Shown in pieces: positions 1 through 8,600 of a DNA stretch of 64,000 nt. This DNA is from Arthrobacter burdickii (GTDB taxonomy: Bacteria > Actinomycetota > Actinomycetes > Actinomycetales > Micrococcaceae). The notes below the pieces were generated by a model. That model worked only from the letters and a program-made list of their open reading frames with translations, ran no database searches and was not told where the DNA came from. The stretch covers positions 1,798,001 through 1,862,000 of the forward strand of contig NZ_JAROCG010000001.1 in NCBI RefSeq assembly GCF_030433645.1. Direction: 5' to 3'. Made by a program: the position numbers and the translations under genes. Every line of letters begins with the position of its first letter. Positions within the stretch are counted from its first letter, which is position 1.

Positions 1-113
1 CGTCGAACCTGATCGGAGCGCTGCGCCGGGCCATGGCGACCACCGGCTACTCGGACCTCAAGGAGTTCCAGCGGGTCGAAGTGGTGCTCTCGCCCTATAT
101 CTCCAACGACTGA
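1..113 (+). CDS. GuaB3-type IMP dehydrogenase family protein, 3' end only
   Basis: Only the last 36 codons lie in the window; the reading frame enters at base 3 and ends at TGA 111-113. The peptide starts SNLIGALRRAMATTGYSDLK and finishes SPYISND. This matches the C-terminus of the GuaB3 family, the actinobacterial IMP-dehydrogenase-related TIM-barrel proteins that usually sit near guaB and guaA. GuaA lies 4 kb downstream, which fits a purine-nucleotide neighbourhood. Family assignment rests on the tail alone, so the catalytic loop cannot be checked. Confidence 0.75.
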   Translation, partial: SNLIGALRRAMATTGYSDLKEFQRVEVVLSPYISND

Positions 114-173
114 TGGGATTAGAGTTGGCCTAGCTCCCCAGGGGCGCTCAACCTCCCAATGAAGGGTCTGGCC

Positions 174-1898
174 ATGGCATCCGGCGCACTCAGTCCGCAG
201 AACCGTGACGACGCGCTCCGGGCGCTGAGGGCGACCTCCGAGCCAGGGCAGGAACTCGACCTGCTGATCGTCGGGGGAGGCGTGGTGGGCGTCGGAGCCG
301 CGCTCGACGCCGTCACGCGCGGTCTTTCCATCGGCATCGTCGAGGCCCGCGATTGGGCGTCCGGGACGTCGTCGCGCTCCTCCAAGCTGATTCACGGCGG
401 CCTGCGCTACCTGGAGATGCTGGACTTCGCCCTGGTCCAGGAAGCGCTCAAGGAACGCGGGCTGCTGATCCAGCGCATCGCGCCGCACCTCGTGAAGCCG
501 GTCCCGTTCCTGTACCCGCTGACCAGACGGTTCGTGGAGCGTCCCTACGTCGGCGCCGGGATCGCCCTCTACGACGCGATGAGCATGAGCGGCGGCAACT
601 CGCGCGGGGTCCCGTTCCACAAGCACCTGAGCCGGAAGGCCACGCTGCGCGCGGCGCCGAGCCTCAAGGACGACGCGATGGTGGGCTCCATCCGCTACTA
701 CGACGCGCAGGTCGACGACGCGCGGTACGTGGTCAACATGGTCCGCACCGCCCAGCACTACGGTGCGCGGGCGGCGAACCGCGTCAGCGTGGTGGACTTC
801 CTCCGCGAGGGCGAGCGCGTCGTCGGCGCGCGGGTCCGGGACCAGGAGAGTGGCGACGAGTTCGCCATCCGTGCCAAGCAGGTGGTCAACGCCACGGGTG
901 TCTGGACCGACGAGACCCAGGCCATGGTGACCGACCGCGGGCAGCTGAAGGTGCGGGCCTCCAAGGGCATCCACCTCGTGGTGCCGCGCGACCGCTTCCA
1001 GTCCACGGTGGGGCTGATCCTCCGCACCGAGAAGTCCGTGCTGTTCGTCATCCCGTGGGGCCGCCACTGGATCATCGGCACCACCGACACGGACTGGAAC
1101 CTCGACAAGGCCCACCCCGCAGCGTCCTCGAAGGACATCGACTACGTGCTGGAACACGTGAACCGGGTGCTGAAACGCCCCCTGACGCGTGAGGACGTCG
1201 AGGGCGTGTACGCGGGCCTGCGTCCGCTGCTCGCCGGCGAGAACGATTCGACGGCCAAGTTGTCCCGTGAGCACGTCGTCGCGCACCCCGTCCCCGGGCT
1301 GGTGGTCGTCGCCGGCGGAAAGTGGACCACCTACCGCGTCATGGCCAAGGACGCCGTCGACGAAGCCACCCGCGCGCTCGACGAGAAGGTGCCCGAGAGC
1401 TGCACGGAGACCGTGCCGCTGCTGGGCGCCGAGGGGTACCGGGCTGCGTGGAACATGCGGGCCCGGCTCGCCGACGACGCCGGCGTGCACGTCGCGCGCG
1501 TCGAGCACCTCCTGCAGCGGTTCGGCACCCAGGCCACCGATGTGCTCGACCTCATCCGCCAGGATCCCGGACTGGGGCAGCCGCTACCGGGGGCGGACGA
1601 CTACCTGCGCGCCGAAGTCGTGTTCGCCGTCACGCACGAGGGCGCCCGGCACGTGGACGACATCCTCACGCGCCGCACGCGGATCTCCATCGAGTCCTGG
1701 GACCGGGGGGTCTCCGCCGCGCCGGTGGTGGCCGACCTTATGGCGCCGTTCCTCGGCTGGAGCGACCAGCAGGTGGACCGCGAGGTGAAGCACTACCAGG
1801 CCCGTGTGGCTGCCGAGCGGCTCAGCCAGGAACAGCCCGACGACATCTCCGCCGACAGCGCCCGCATGGGTGTGCACGACATCGTCCCGCTAAGCTAG
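174..1898 (+). CDS. glpD: Glycerol-3-phosphate dehydrogenase (FAD, GlpD/GlpA type)
   Basis: Oxidises sn-glycerol 3-phosphate to dihydroxyacetone phosphate at the membrane, passing electrons through FAD to quinones. The 574-residue protein has the N-terminal FAD-binding Rossmann motif GGGVVGVG (about residues 34-41), the substrate-site motif SRSSKLIHGGLRYLE, the GTTDTDW strand, and the C-terminal DAO_C domain expected for this family. An ATG at 159 is in frame, but the ATG at 174 has AAGGG 8 nt upstream and is preferred. A TAGAGT hexamer at 120-125 could be the -10 element. An orphan PTS IIA gene follows 95 bp downstream. Full length for the family. Confidence 0.93.
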   Translation: MASGALSPQNRDDALRALRATSEPGQELDLLIVGGGVVGVGAALDAVTRGLSIGIVEARDWASGTSSRSSKLIHGGLRYLEMLDFALVQEALKERGLLIQRIAPHLVKPVPFLYPLTRRFVERPYVGAGIALYDAMSMSGGNSRGVPFHKHLSRKATLRAAPSLKDDAMVGSIRYYDAQVDDARYVVNMVRTAQHYGARAANRVSVVDFLREGERVVGARVRDQESGDEFAIRAKQVVNATGVWTDETQAMVTDRGQLKVRASKGIHLVVPRDRFQSTVGLILRTEKSVLFVIPWGRHWIIGTTDTDWNLDKAHPAASSKDIDYVLEHVNRVLKRPLTREDVEGVYAGLRPLLAGENDSTAKLSREHVVAHPVPGLVVVAGGKWTTYRVMAKDAVDEATRALDEKVPESCTETVPLLGAEGYRAAWNMRARLADDAGVHVARVEHLLQRFGTQATDVLDLIRQDPGLGQPLPGADDYLRAEVVFAVTHEGARHVDDILTRRTRISIESWDRGVSAAPVVADLMAPFLGWSDQQVDREVKHYQARVAAERLSQEQPDDISADSARMGVHDIVPLS

Positions 1899-1993
1899 AA
1901 GGGTCGGGGGAAGCCGCAATCGGCAGCCGCACCCGGTGCGCGGCGGCCGGTTCCCGGACCTCCGATGCTGGCGGGAACTTCGAAAGGCATCCA

Positions 1994-2485
1994 GTGAGCG
2001 ACCTGTCCCTTGAGCTGCACGACGCCGTACTCACCACCCCCGACCTCGTGATCCTGGAGATGGAGGCTGCCTCGAAGGAGGACGCCGCGGCGCAGCTCGC
2101 CGGTCGGATGCACGCGGCAGGACGCATCTCCGACCTCCAGGCGTTTCTCGACCAGGTCAACTCGCGCGAGCACCAGATGGCCACAGGGCTCCCGGGAGGG
2201 GTCGGACTCCCGCACGCCCGCAGCGAATACGTCAACCAGACCTCGATCGCCGTGGGCGTCACGCGGTTCGGGTACAGCCTCGACTTCGGCGCGGTGGACG
2301 GCCCGGCAACGCTCGTGCTCCTGATGGCGACGCCGGCCCAGTCCTTCTCCGAGCACCTCGAGGTCCTCGCCACGATCGCGCGGAGCCTCTTCAAGGAGAA
2401 CTTCCGCGAGTCCCTGCGCCGCGCGCACGACGCCGAGGTCATCGCCGAGCTGATCAACTCGTCGCTGGTGTTCTTCGACCACTAG
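1994..2485 (+). CDS. PTS sugar transporter subunit IIA (fructose/mannitol type)
   Basis: A 163-residue PTS EIIA type-2 domain that would carry the phosphoryl group from HPr to a IIB partner. The phosphorylatable histidine is His74 in GVGLPHARS. The GTG start at 1994 is preceded by AAAGG with 6-nt spacing; the open frame extends further upstream but without family similarity. No IIB, IIC, EI or HPr gene is nearby, so it is an orphan IIA. It may serve a permease encoded elsewhere or act in regulation. It follows glpD on the same strand, and the two could be cotranscribed. Confidence 0.85.
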   Translation: MSDLSLELHDAVLTTPDLVILEMEAASKEDAAAQLAGRMHAAGRISDLQAFLDQVNSREHQMATGLPGGVGLPHARSEYVNQTSIAVGVTRFGYSLDFGAVDGPATLVLLMATPAQSFSEHLEVLATIARSLFKENFRESLRRAHDAEVIAELINSSLVFFDH

Positions 2486-2587
2486 GTCTCGGGCGTTCCG
2501 CGCTGCCCGTGGGTTTCGGCCTCTGGATGGCCGCCTGACCGCAGGGTCGGGCGCCGAGAGCATTCGTTGTTCTACAGCGGCACGAAG

Positions 2588-2602
2588 TACCTTTAAGGGG
2601 TG
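2588..2602 (+). promoter_or_regulatory. -10 hexamer for a leaderless SURF1 gene
   Basis: TACCTT at 2588-2593 is followed by six bases and then the GTG start at 2600. This fits the actinobacterial TANNNT -10 pattern for a transcript beginning at the start codon. The AAGGGG stretch touching the GTG is too close to act as a ribosome binding site. Confidence 0.45.
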
Positions 2603-3469
2603 TTGAAGACCGCCCTCAAGCCTCGATGGATCCTCACGCTGATCCTCGCGATGACGATCGCCGCGGTCTTCGTGCTCCTCAGCCAGTGGCAGTTCAACTC
2701 CTCGAGGGAGGCGCCGCCGCCCGCCCCGAGTGCCACGGAGAACGTCCGCCCCCTGACCGGTGTCCTCCAGCCAGGGACGCCGCTGTCCGCTGCGAACGCC
2801 GACCAGATGGTCTCGTTCGAGGGCGTCTTCCTGGCCGATACCCGCGTCCTGGTACAGGACCGGCTGCTCGGTGACGAGGAGGGTCTCTGGGTCCTCCAGG
2901 CCTTCGAGGTCGGCGGGTCCGGAGTCCCGGCGGGCACGGACGGAGCATCGGTCATCCCCGTGGTCCTCGGCTGGGTGCCCGATGCCGGCGATGCCGCGTC
3001 GGTGCCGGAGCGGCAGGGTGCGGCCACCGTCGTCGGACGCCTGCTGCCGCCCGAGGCTCCCGAGGTGCAGCGTCCCGTGGCAGGACAGGTCCCCACCCTG
3101 TCGACGGCCGAGCTGTCCAACCTGTGGGACCGGTCCTCGTACGCGGCCTTCGTCGTGGCGTCCGACGTGGCGGTCGACGGCGTGGAGGTCCCGTTCGCGG
3201 CCGGACTGGAACCGGTCGTCGTCGGACCCCAGCCGCAGGAGACGCCCGTCAACTGGCTGAACATCTTCTACGCCGTGGAGTGGGTGGTCTTCGCCGGCTT
3301 CGCGTTCTTCCTCTGGTGGCGCCTCGTCGCCGACGACTACCGCCGCACGCTCGAGGACGAGGCCGACGCGGCCGAGGAGGCTCGCCCCTCCCCTCCCGGA
3401 GCCGTCGAGCCCGCCGTCGTTCTCTCTCCCCCCGTATCCGACCATGAAAGCGGTGCCCACCGTGACTGA
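2600..3469 (+). CDS. SURF1-family membrane protein (cytochrome oxidase assembly)
   Basis: A 289-residue protein with a transmembrane helix at about residues 10-29, a periplasmic domain, and a second helix at about 217-239. This is the SURF1 topology. Family-like signatures include SQWQFN after the first helix and the segment RPLTGVLQPGTPLSAANADQ, followed by a strand-rich core and VNWLNIFYAVEW before the second helix. SURF1 proteins help insert heme a into cytochrome c oxidase. The GTG start at 2600 is chosen because a -10 hexamer sits 6 nt upstream; an alternative TTG is at 2603. The 3' end overlaps the next gene by 26 bp, suggesting coupled translation. Confidence 0.85.
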   Translation: MLKTALKPRWILTLILAMTIAAVFVLLSQWQFNSSREAPPPAPSATENVRPLTGVLQPGTPLSAANADQMVSFEGVFLADTRVLVQDRLLGDEEGLWVLQAFEVGGSGVPAGTDGASVIPVVLGWVPDAGDAASVPERQGAATVVGRLLPPEAPEVQRPVAGQVPTLSTAELSNLWDRSSYAAFVVASDVAVDGVEVPFAAGLEPVVVGPQPQETPVNWLNIFYAVEWVVFAGFAFFLWWRLVADDYRRTLEDEADAAEEARPSPPGAVEPAVVLSPPVSDHESGAHRD

Positions 3470-3947
3470 GCCAGCCCTTGACCCTGCCGGAACCGGCCGC
3501 ACGCCGTCGAAGGGGAAGCCGAAGCGGCGGTTCGGCGGCACCCATGCGCAGATCCGGTCGGCACTGACGTTCTACAAGGTGCTCGCGTACGCCACCGGCA
3601 TCATGCTGCTGCTCGTCGTCGTCGAGATGGTCGCGAAGTACGGCTTTGACTCGGAGATCGTCGCGGGCGGCGGTGCCCCCCTCCAGTTCCTGCCCGAGGT
3701 GGTTGCGGAGACGGCCGGCGGCCTCAACCTGTCGACGGCGGTGCTGATCGTGCACGGGTGGCTGTACGTGGTCTACCTCATCGCCGATTTCCGGCTCTGG
3801 CAGTTCATGCGCTGGCCGTTCAGCCGCTTCGTCCTCATCGCGCTCGGCGGCGTGGTGCCGCTGCTGTCGTTCATCGTCGAGAAGCGGATCCACCGCCAGG
3901 CCGAGGACGACCTCGCGGCGCACCCCGAGGCCGCGCCCCGTTACTGA
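3444..3947 (+). CDS. DUF3817 integral membrane protein
   Basis: A 167-residue protein with a basic N-terminal tail and three predicted membrane helices: KVLAYATGIMLLLVVVEMV near residues 48-66, one around 100-116, and one around 127-142. The pattern of a short actinobacterial membrane protein with a GIMLLL helix next to SURF1 and guaA matches DUF3817. Its function is unknown. The ATG at 3444 lies inside the SURF1 gene; a GTG at 3462 is an in-frame alternative. Translation is probably coupled to SURF1. Confidence 0.8.
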   Translation: MKAVPTVTEPALDPAGTGRTPSKGKPKRRFGGTHAQIRSALTFYKVLAYATGIMLLLVVVEMVAKYGFDSEIVAGGGAPLQFLPEVVAETAGGLNLSTAVLIVHGWLYVVYLIADFRLWQFMRWPFSRFVLIALGGVVPLLSFIVEKRIHRQAEDDLAAHPEAAPRY

Positions 3948-4002
3948 GGCCGCACCTGCTCCGCCGCCCCTTCATCAATGTGCGGCGCCGGTTCCCGCGG
4001 AC

Positions 4003-4017
4003 TATTGTTGATGGGTG
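4003..4017 (+). promoter_or_regulatory. -10 hexamer for leaderless guaA
   Basis: TATTGT at 4003-4008 ends 6 nt before the GTG start at 4015, and no Shine-Dalgarno sequence precedes the GTG. The arrangement predicts transcription starting at the GTG itself. Confidence 0.5.
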
Positions 4018-5601
4018 ACTACCCCCGAGAACGGCTCTGAACACCGCCCTGTCCTCGTCGTGGACTACGGCGCACAGTACGCCCAGCTGATCGCACGCCG
4101 CGTCCGCGAGGCCGACGTGTATTCCGAGATCGTGCCGCACACGCTCAGCACGGAGCAGATCCTCGCGAAGAACCCCGCGGCCATCATCCTCTCGGGTGGT
4201 CCTTCCAGCGTGTACGCCGAAGGTGCGCCCCGGGTAGACGCCGACCTGTTCGACGCCGGCGTGCCCGTCCTCGGGATCTGCTACGGCTTCCAGGCCATGG
4301 CCAACGCCCTCGGGGGCACCGTTGCGAAGACGGGCCTGCGGGAATACGGCTCCACGGACGTCCAGTCCGACGGCGAAGCCCGGTCCATCCTCAGCGGCAC
4401 CCCCGAACACCAGAACGCCTGGATGAGCCACGGCGACAGCGTCCAGTCAGCTCCGGAGGGCTTCGACGTCCTCGCCAGCACCGCAGGCGCCCCGGTGGCC
4501 GCGTTCGCGAACGAGGAGAAGAGCCTCTACGGCGTGCAGTGGCACCCGGAGGTCAAGCATTCCCAGCACGGCCAGGCCGTGATCGAGAACTTCCTGTTCC
4601 GGGGTGCGCGGCTCGACCCGAACTGGACCACGCGGAACATCCTCGAGGAACAGGTGGAGCGCATCCGCGAGCAGATCGGCGACTCCCGCGTGATCTGCGG
4701 ACTGTCCGGAGGCGTCGACTCCGCCGTCGCCGCCGCGCTCGTGCAGCGTGCGGTCGGCGACCAGCTCACCTGCGTCTTCGTGGACCACGGACTCCTCCGC
4801 GAGGGCGAGGCCGAGCAGGTGGAGCGCGACTTCGTCGCAGCGACGGGCGTGAAGCTCTATGTCGCCAACGAGCAGAAGCGCTTCCTCGACGCGCTCGCCG
4901 GCGTCTCGGACCCGGAGACCAAGCGCAAGATCATCGGGCGCGAGTTCATCCGTGCGTTCGAGGAAGCCGAACGCGCCATCATGCGCGAGGCGGAAGCCGA
5001 GGGCGAGCCCATCCGCTTCCTGGTGCAGGGCACCCTCTACCCCGACGTCGTCGAATCGGGCGGAGGTGAAGGCGCCGCCAACATCAAGAGCCACCACAAT
5101 GTGGGAGGCCTGCCCGAGGACCTGCAGTTCGAGCTCGTGGAACCGCTCCGGACGCTCTTCAAGGACGAGGTGCGTGCCGTCGGGGCCCAGCTCGGCCTGC
5201 CCGCGGAGATCGTGGGACGCCAGCCGTTCCCCGGCCCCGGGCTCGGCATCCGCATCGTCGGCGACGTGACCGAGGAGCGCCTCGAACTCCTGCGCAAGGC
5301 TGACGCGATCGCCCGCGCCGAGCTCACGGCGGCAGGGCTCGACAACGAGGTGTGGCAGATGCCGGTCGTCCTGCTCGCCGACGTGCGCAGCGTCGGTGTC
5401 CAGGGTGACGGACGCACGTACGGCCACCCGATCGTGCTGCGTCCGGTGTCGAGCGAGGATGCCATGACGGCCGACTGGTCGCGCCTGCCGTACGACCTCC
5501 TGGCCCGGATCTCCAACCGGATCACTAACGAGGTGGACGGCGTCAACCGCGTGGTGCTCGACGTGACGAGCAAGCCGCCGGGAACCATCGAATGGGAGTA
5601 G
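4015..5601 (+). CDS. guaA: GMP synthase (glutamine-hydrolysing)
   Basis: Converts XMP, ATP and glutamine to GMP. The 528-residue protein has three parts. The N-terminal class I glutamine amidotransferase carries nucleophile Cys89 (GICYGFQ) and His177/Glu179 (WHPEV). The ATP pyrophosphatase domain has the PP-loop GLSGGVDSA from residue 229. The C-terminal GMP synthase dimerisation domain ends with KPPGTIEWE, the usual family C-terminus. Length is normal. The GTG start is placed by the -10 hexamer just upstream. With the guaB3 remnant at the left edge it makes a purine-synthesis neighbourhood. Confidence 0.98.
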   Translation: MTTPENGSEHRPVLVVDYGAQYAQLIARRVREADVYSEIVPHTLSTEQILAKNPAAIILSGGPSSVYAEGAPRVDADLFDAGVPVLGICYGFQAMANALGGTVAKTGLREYGSTDVQSDGEARSILSGTPEHQNAWMSHGDSVQSAPEGFDVLASTAGAPVAAFANEEKSLYGVQWHPEVKHSQHGQAVIENFLFRGARLDPNWTTRNILEEQVERIREQIGDSRVICGLSGGVDSAVAAALVQRAVGDQLTCVFVDHGLLREGEAEQVERDFVAATGVKLYVANEQKRFLDALAGVSDPETKRKIIGREFIRAFEEAERAIMREAEAEGEPIRFLVQGTLYPDVVESGGGEGAANIKSHHNVGGLPEDLQFELVEPLRTLFKDEVRAVGAQLGLPAEIVGRQPFPGPGLGIRIVGDVTEERLELLRKADAIARAELTAAGLDNEVWQMPVVLLADVRSVGVQGDGRTYGHPIVLRPVSSEDAMTADWSRLPYDLLARISNRITNEVDGVNRVVLDVTSKPPGTIEWE

Positions 5602-5681
5602 GCGGACTCCGGAGCGGGATCGAACCCACTCCGGTCCGCACGGGCCGCGTTGCTATCCGCGGGGTCCGATCGCTTTTCGGA

Positions 5682-5697
5682 TAGCTTGGAAGACATG
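5682..5697 (+). promoter_or_regulatory. -10 hexamer just upstream of the DUF4011 gene
   Basis: TAGCTT at 5682-5687 lies 7 nt before the ATG at 5695. GGAAG in the spacer could act as a ribosome site only if transcription began further upstream, so a leaderless start is preferred. Confidence 0.4.
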
Positions 5698-8600
5698 CCC
5701 ATCTGGTCGAGATCAGCACGTGACAATGCAGGAAAGAAGGCGGTCGTGCCGGAGCAGGACCAGCGGGATGCGGGAAGGACGCCGGCGGATCAGCCGCACG
5801 CGGACCGCCAGGGCGCCCGGTCGGAGCAGCGTCCGGCACCGTCCGATGATGCCGCCCAGGACTTCCTCCTGCCGTGGCTCGAGGGCCTCGGACCGCAGGC
5901 GACGGGGGATACGCTGCTGCATTTCCGGCCCTCGGCCGGGACGAGCATCGACCTGACCCACGCGCACCCCTCGGGACTCGCGCAGCTCCTCGCCGGGCGC
6001 CGCACGCGCCTGTCGACGCTCCTGCGCGATCCCGTCCAGTACAGCGCCGCGAAAGCCGCTGCCCGTGCCCTGCGCGCGAAGATCTTCGAACTCGGCACCG
6101 AGCGCGGCATCGACGTCGGGTACCTCGCGGCTGGCACGGCGTCGTGGCGATCGGTGGACGACTCCGGACGCTCCGAGACCCTGAACGCACCGATCCTCCT
6201 CACGGCGGTCTCACTGACGGTGCACCCGTCGCAGGACGACTACGAGCTGCAAATCACTGAGCAGGCCCGGATGAATCCGGCGCTCGTGCGCCACCTGCGC
6301 CACCACCAGGGCCTCCAGGTGGACCCTCCCGCCATCGCCCGGCTGGCCTACGGCACCGCACGCTTCGATCCGCACCCGGTCCTGGAGCGCATGCGGGCGC
6401 TGAGCGCCGACGTCCGCGGGATGTCCGTCGAACACCGGATCCTGGTGTCGACCTTCGCCGACCTCGCCGGCGTCAAGGGAGATCCGGCCCTGCGCCCCGA
6501 CCACCCGGTCCTCGCCGCCCTCATGGCCTCGGCCAGAGGCGACGCCGCAGCCGCCTCGGCCCTGTCGGGGAGCGCGGACGAACTGTCCTTCCCTCCCGCC
6601 GACGAGCGGGACCCGGCCGAGGAACTCCTGATCCTCGACGCGGACCGGGCGCAGCAGGATGTGCTCGACCTCGCCTCCGCCGGCGTCAGCGTCGCCGTCG
6701 CCACACCTCCGGGCACGGGGCAGACCCAGACCGCCCTGAACGTGGCCGCCAGGTCGGCGGCAGCCGGCAGCCGCGTCGTCGTCGCGGCGGAGCGCCGTGG
6801 CAGCCTCAACGAATTCGTGCAGGACCTCGACGGTCTGAACCTCGGGTCCCTCGTGCTCCAGGTCGGCAGCCAGACAGGTCCGGTTCAGCTGCGCGAGGCC
6901 GTCATCCGTGCCCTCGTCCGCAACGAGAAGGCTGCCGAGCCGCAGCTCGAAACGCTGCACGCCACGCTGACCGGACACCGCCACCAACTCATGGAGCACG
7001 TCCGGAGCCTCCACAACGTCCGCAGCCGCTGGGGGTGCTCGCCCTACCAGGCCATGCAGTCCCTCGCCGGACTCACCGCACTCGACCCCTCGCCGTCCAC
7101 GACGGTGCGGCTCAAGCGCAGCGTGCTCGACTCCATCGCCGACCGCAGGGACCTGACCGAGCGGCTCCAGCGGGCCGCCGAGCTGGGCAGCTTCAGCAAG
7201 GCCTCGACCGAGAGCCCCTGGTACGGCGCGCAACTGCTCAACCGCAAGGAGACCGAGCACGCGCACGGCCTCGCGGAGCAGCTGTCCACCGAGATCCCCG
7301 AGCTCCGGGGCAAGGTGCAGCGCGTCGCCGAGCATTCGCACATCACGCTCGGCGGAACGTTCAAGGAGTGGGGCGAGCAGCTCGAGCTCCTCGTCGCGGT
7401 GCGGGAGAGCCTCGACAAGTTCACGTCGGACATCTTCGACCGTCCCGTCACCGACCTGATCTCCGCCACGGCGCCGTCGTCGTGGCGCAAGGAACGCGAC
7501 ATCGAGATGAGCTCGATGACGAGGTCGAGGCTGCGGCGCGTGGCCAAGGAGTACATCCGTCCGGGCGTGCACATCTCCGACCTGCACACCTCCCTGCTGG
7601 AGGTGCAGCAGCAGCGCACGCTGTGGACCCGCTACGCCCTCACCGAACGGCACCCGTCGGTTCCGACGGGCCTGGCGGAGATCCATGCGTCCTACCGCTC
7701 CGTCGAGGTCCTCCTCGCGGAGCTGACCACGATCCTGCGTCCCACCGCGGGCAGCCCTGACCTCGCCGCGCTCGACCTGGACGGCCTCGAAGCCCTCCTG
7801 CGTGACCTCGCGCTGGACAAGGACACCCTGGAGACGCTGCCGGAGCGCACTCTGCTGCTCGACGAGATGCGCGAGCAGGGGCTCGGCGAACTGCTCGCCG
7901 ACCTCGCCGCGCGGGAGGTCCCCGCCGAGCGCGTGGGGCCCGAACTCGAACTCGCCTGGTGGCAGTCCGCCCTCGAGGCGATGATCAGCGGTGACGACTA
8001 CCTCGCCATGTCGGACGGTGACAGCCTCCGTAGGCTGGAAGCCGAATACCGCCTCGCGGACAACGCCCATGTCGCTTCCGGGCCGGCCCGCATCCGGTGG
8101 ACGCTCGCCGAGCGCTGGCGCGCCGCGGTGGAGGCCCACCCGGAGGACGCCGCACGCCTGCGGCAGGAACTCAAGGAAGGCACGCTCACCCTCGAGGTCT
8201 TCGCGGCCCTGCACCGGGACCTCGTGGCTGCGCTGCTGCCCGTCTGGGCGGTCAGCCCGCTCACTATCAGGGGCGCCGTGCCGGAGGGGTACACCTTCGA
8301 CACCGCCGTCATCCTCGATGGGGAGTCGATGTCGCTGCAGAGTGCGGTGCCCTGCGTGGCGCGGGCCTCCCAGGTCCTGGTGTTCGGCGACGACCGCCTC
8401 GCCGGCCCCACCCGCTTCAGCATCGAGGTGCAGTCCGCCGACCGCGCGTCCACGCTCGAGCCCCTGCCCAGTGCCTTCGACTCCCTGCGCGAAGTCCTGC
8501 CCGTCCGCGGACTCACCGAGATCTACCGCGGTGTCGACCGGGCCCTGGACACCTATCTCAGCGAATCGTTCTACGGCGGGAAGCTCTCCCGGCTTCCGCA

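Noticed and set aside
1895-3541. 548-residue minus-strand open frame across the PTS IIA, SURF1 and DUF3817 genes
   Set aside because: It is antisense to three genes with clear family motifs and has the Arg/Gly/Val-rich composition of a GC-rich shadow frame.
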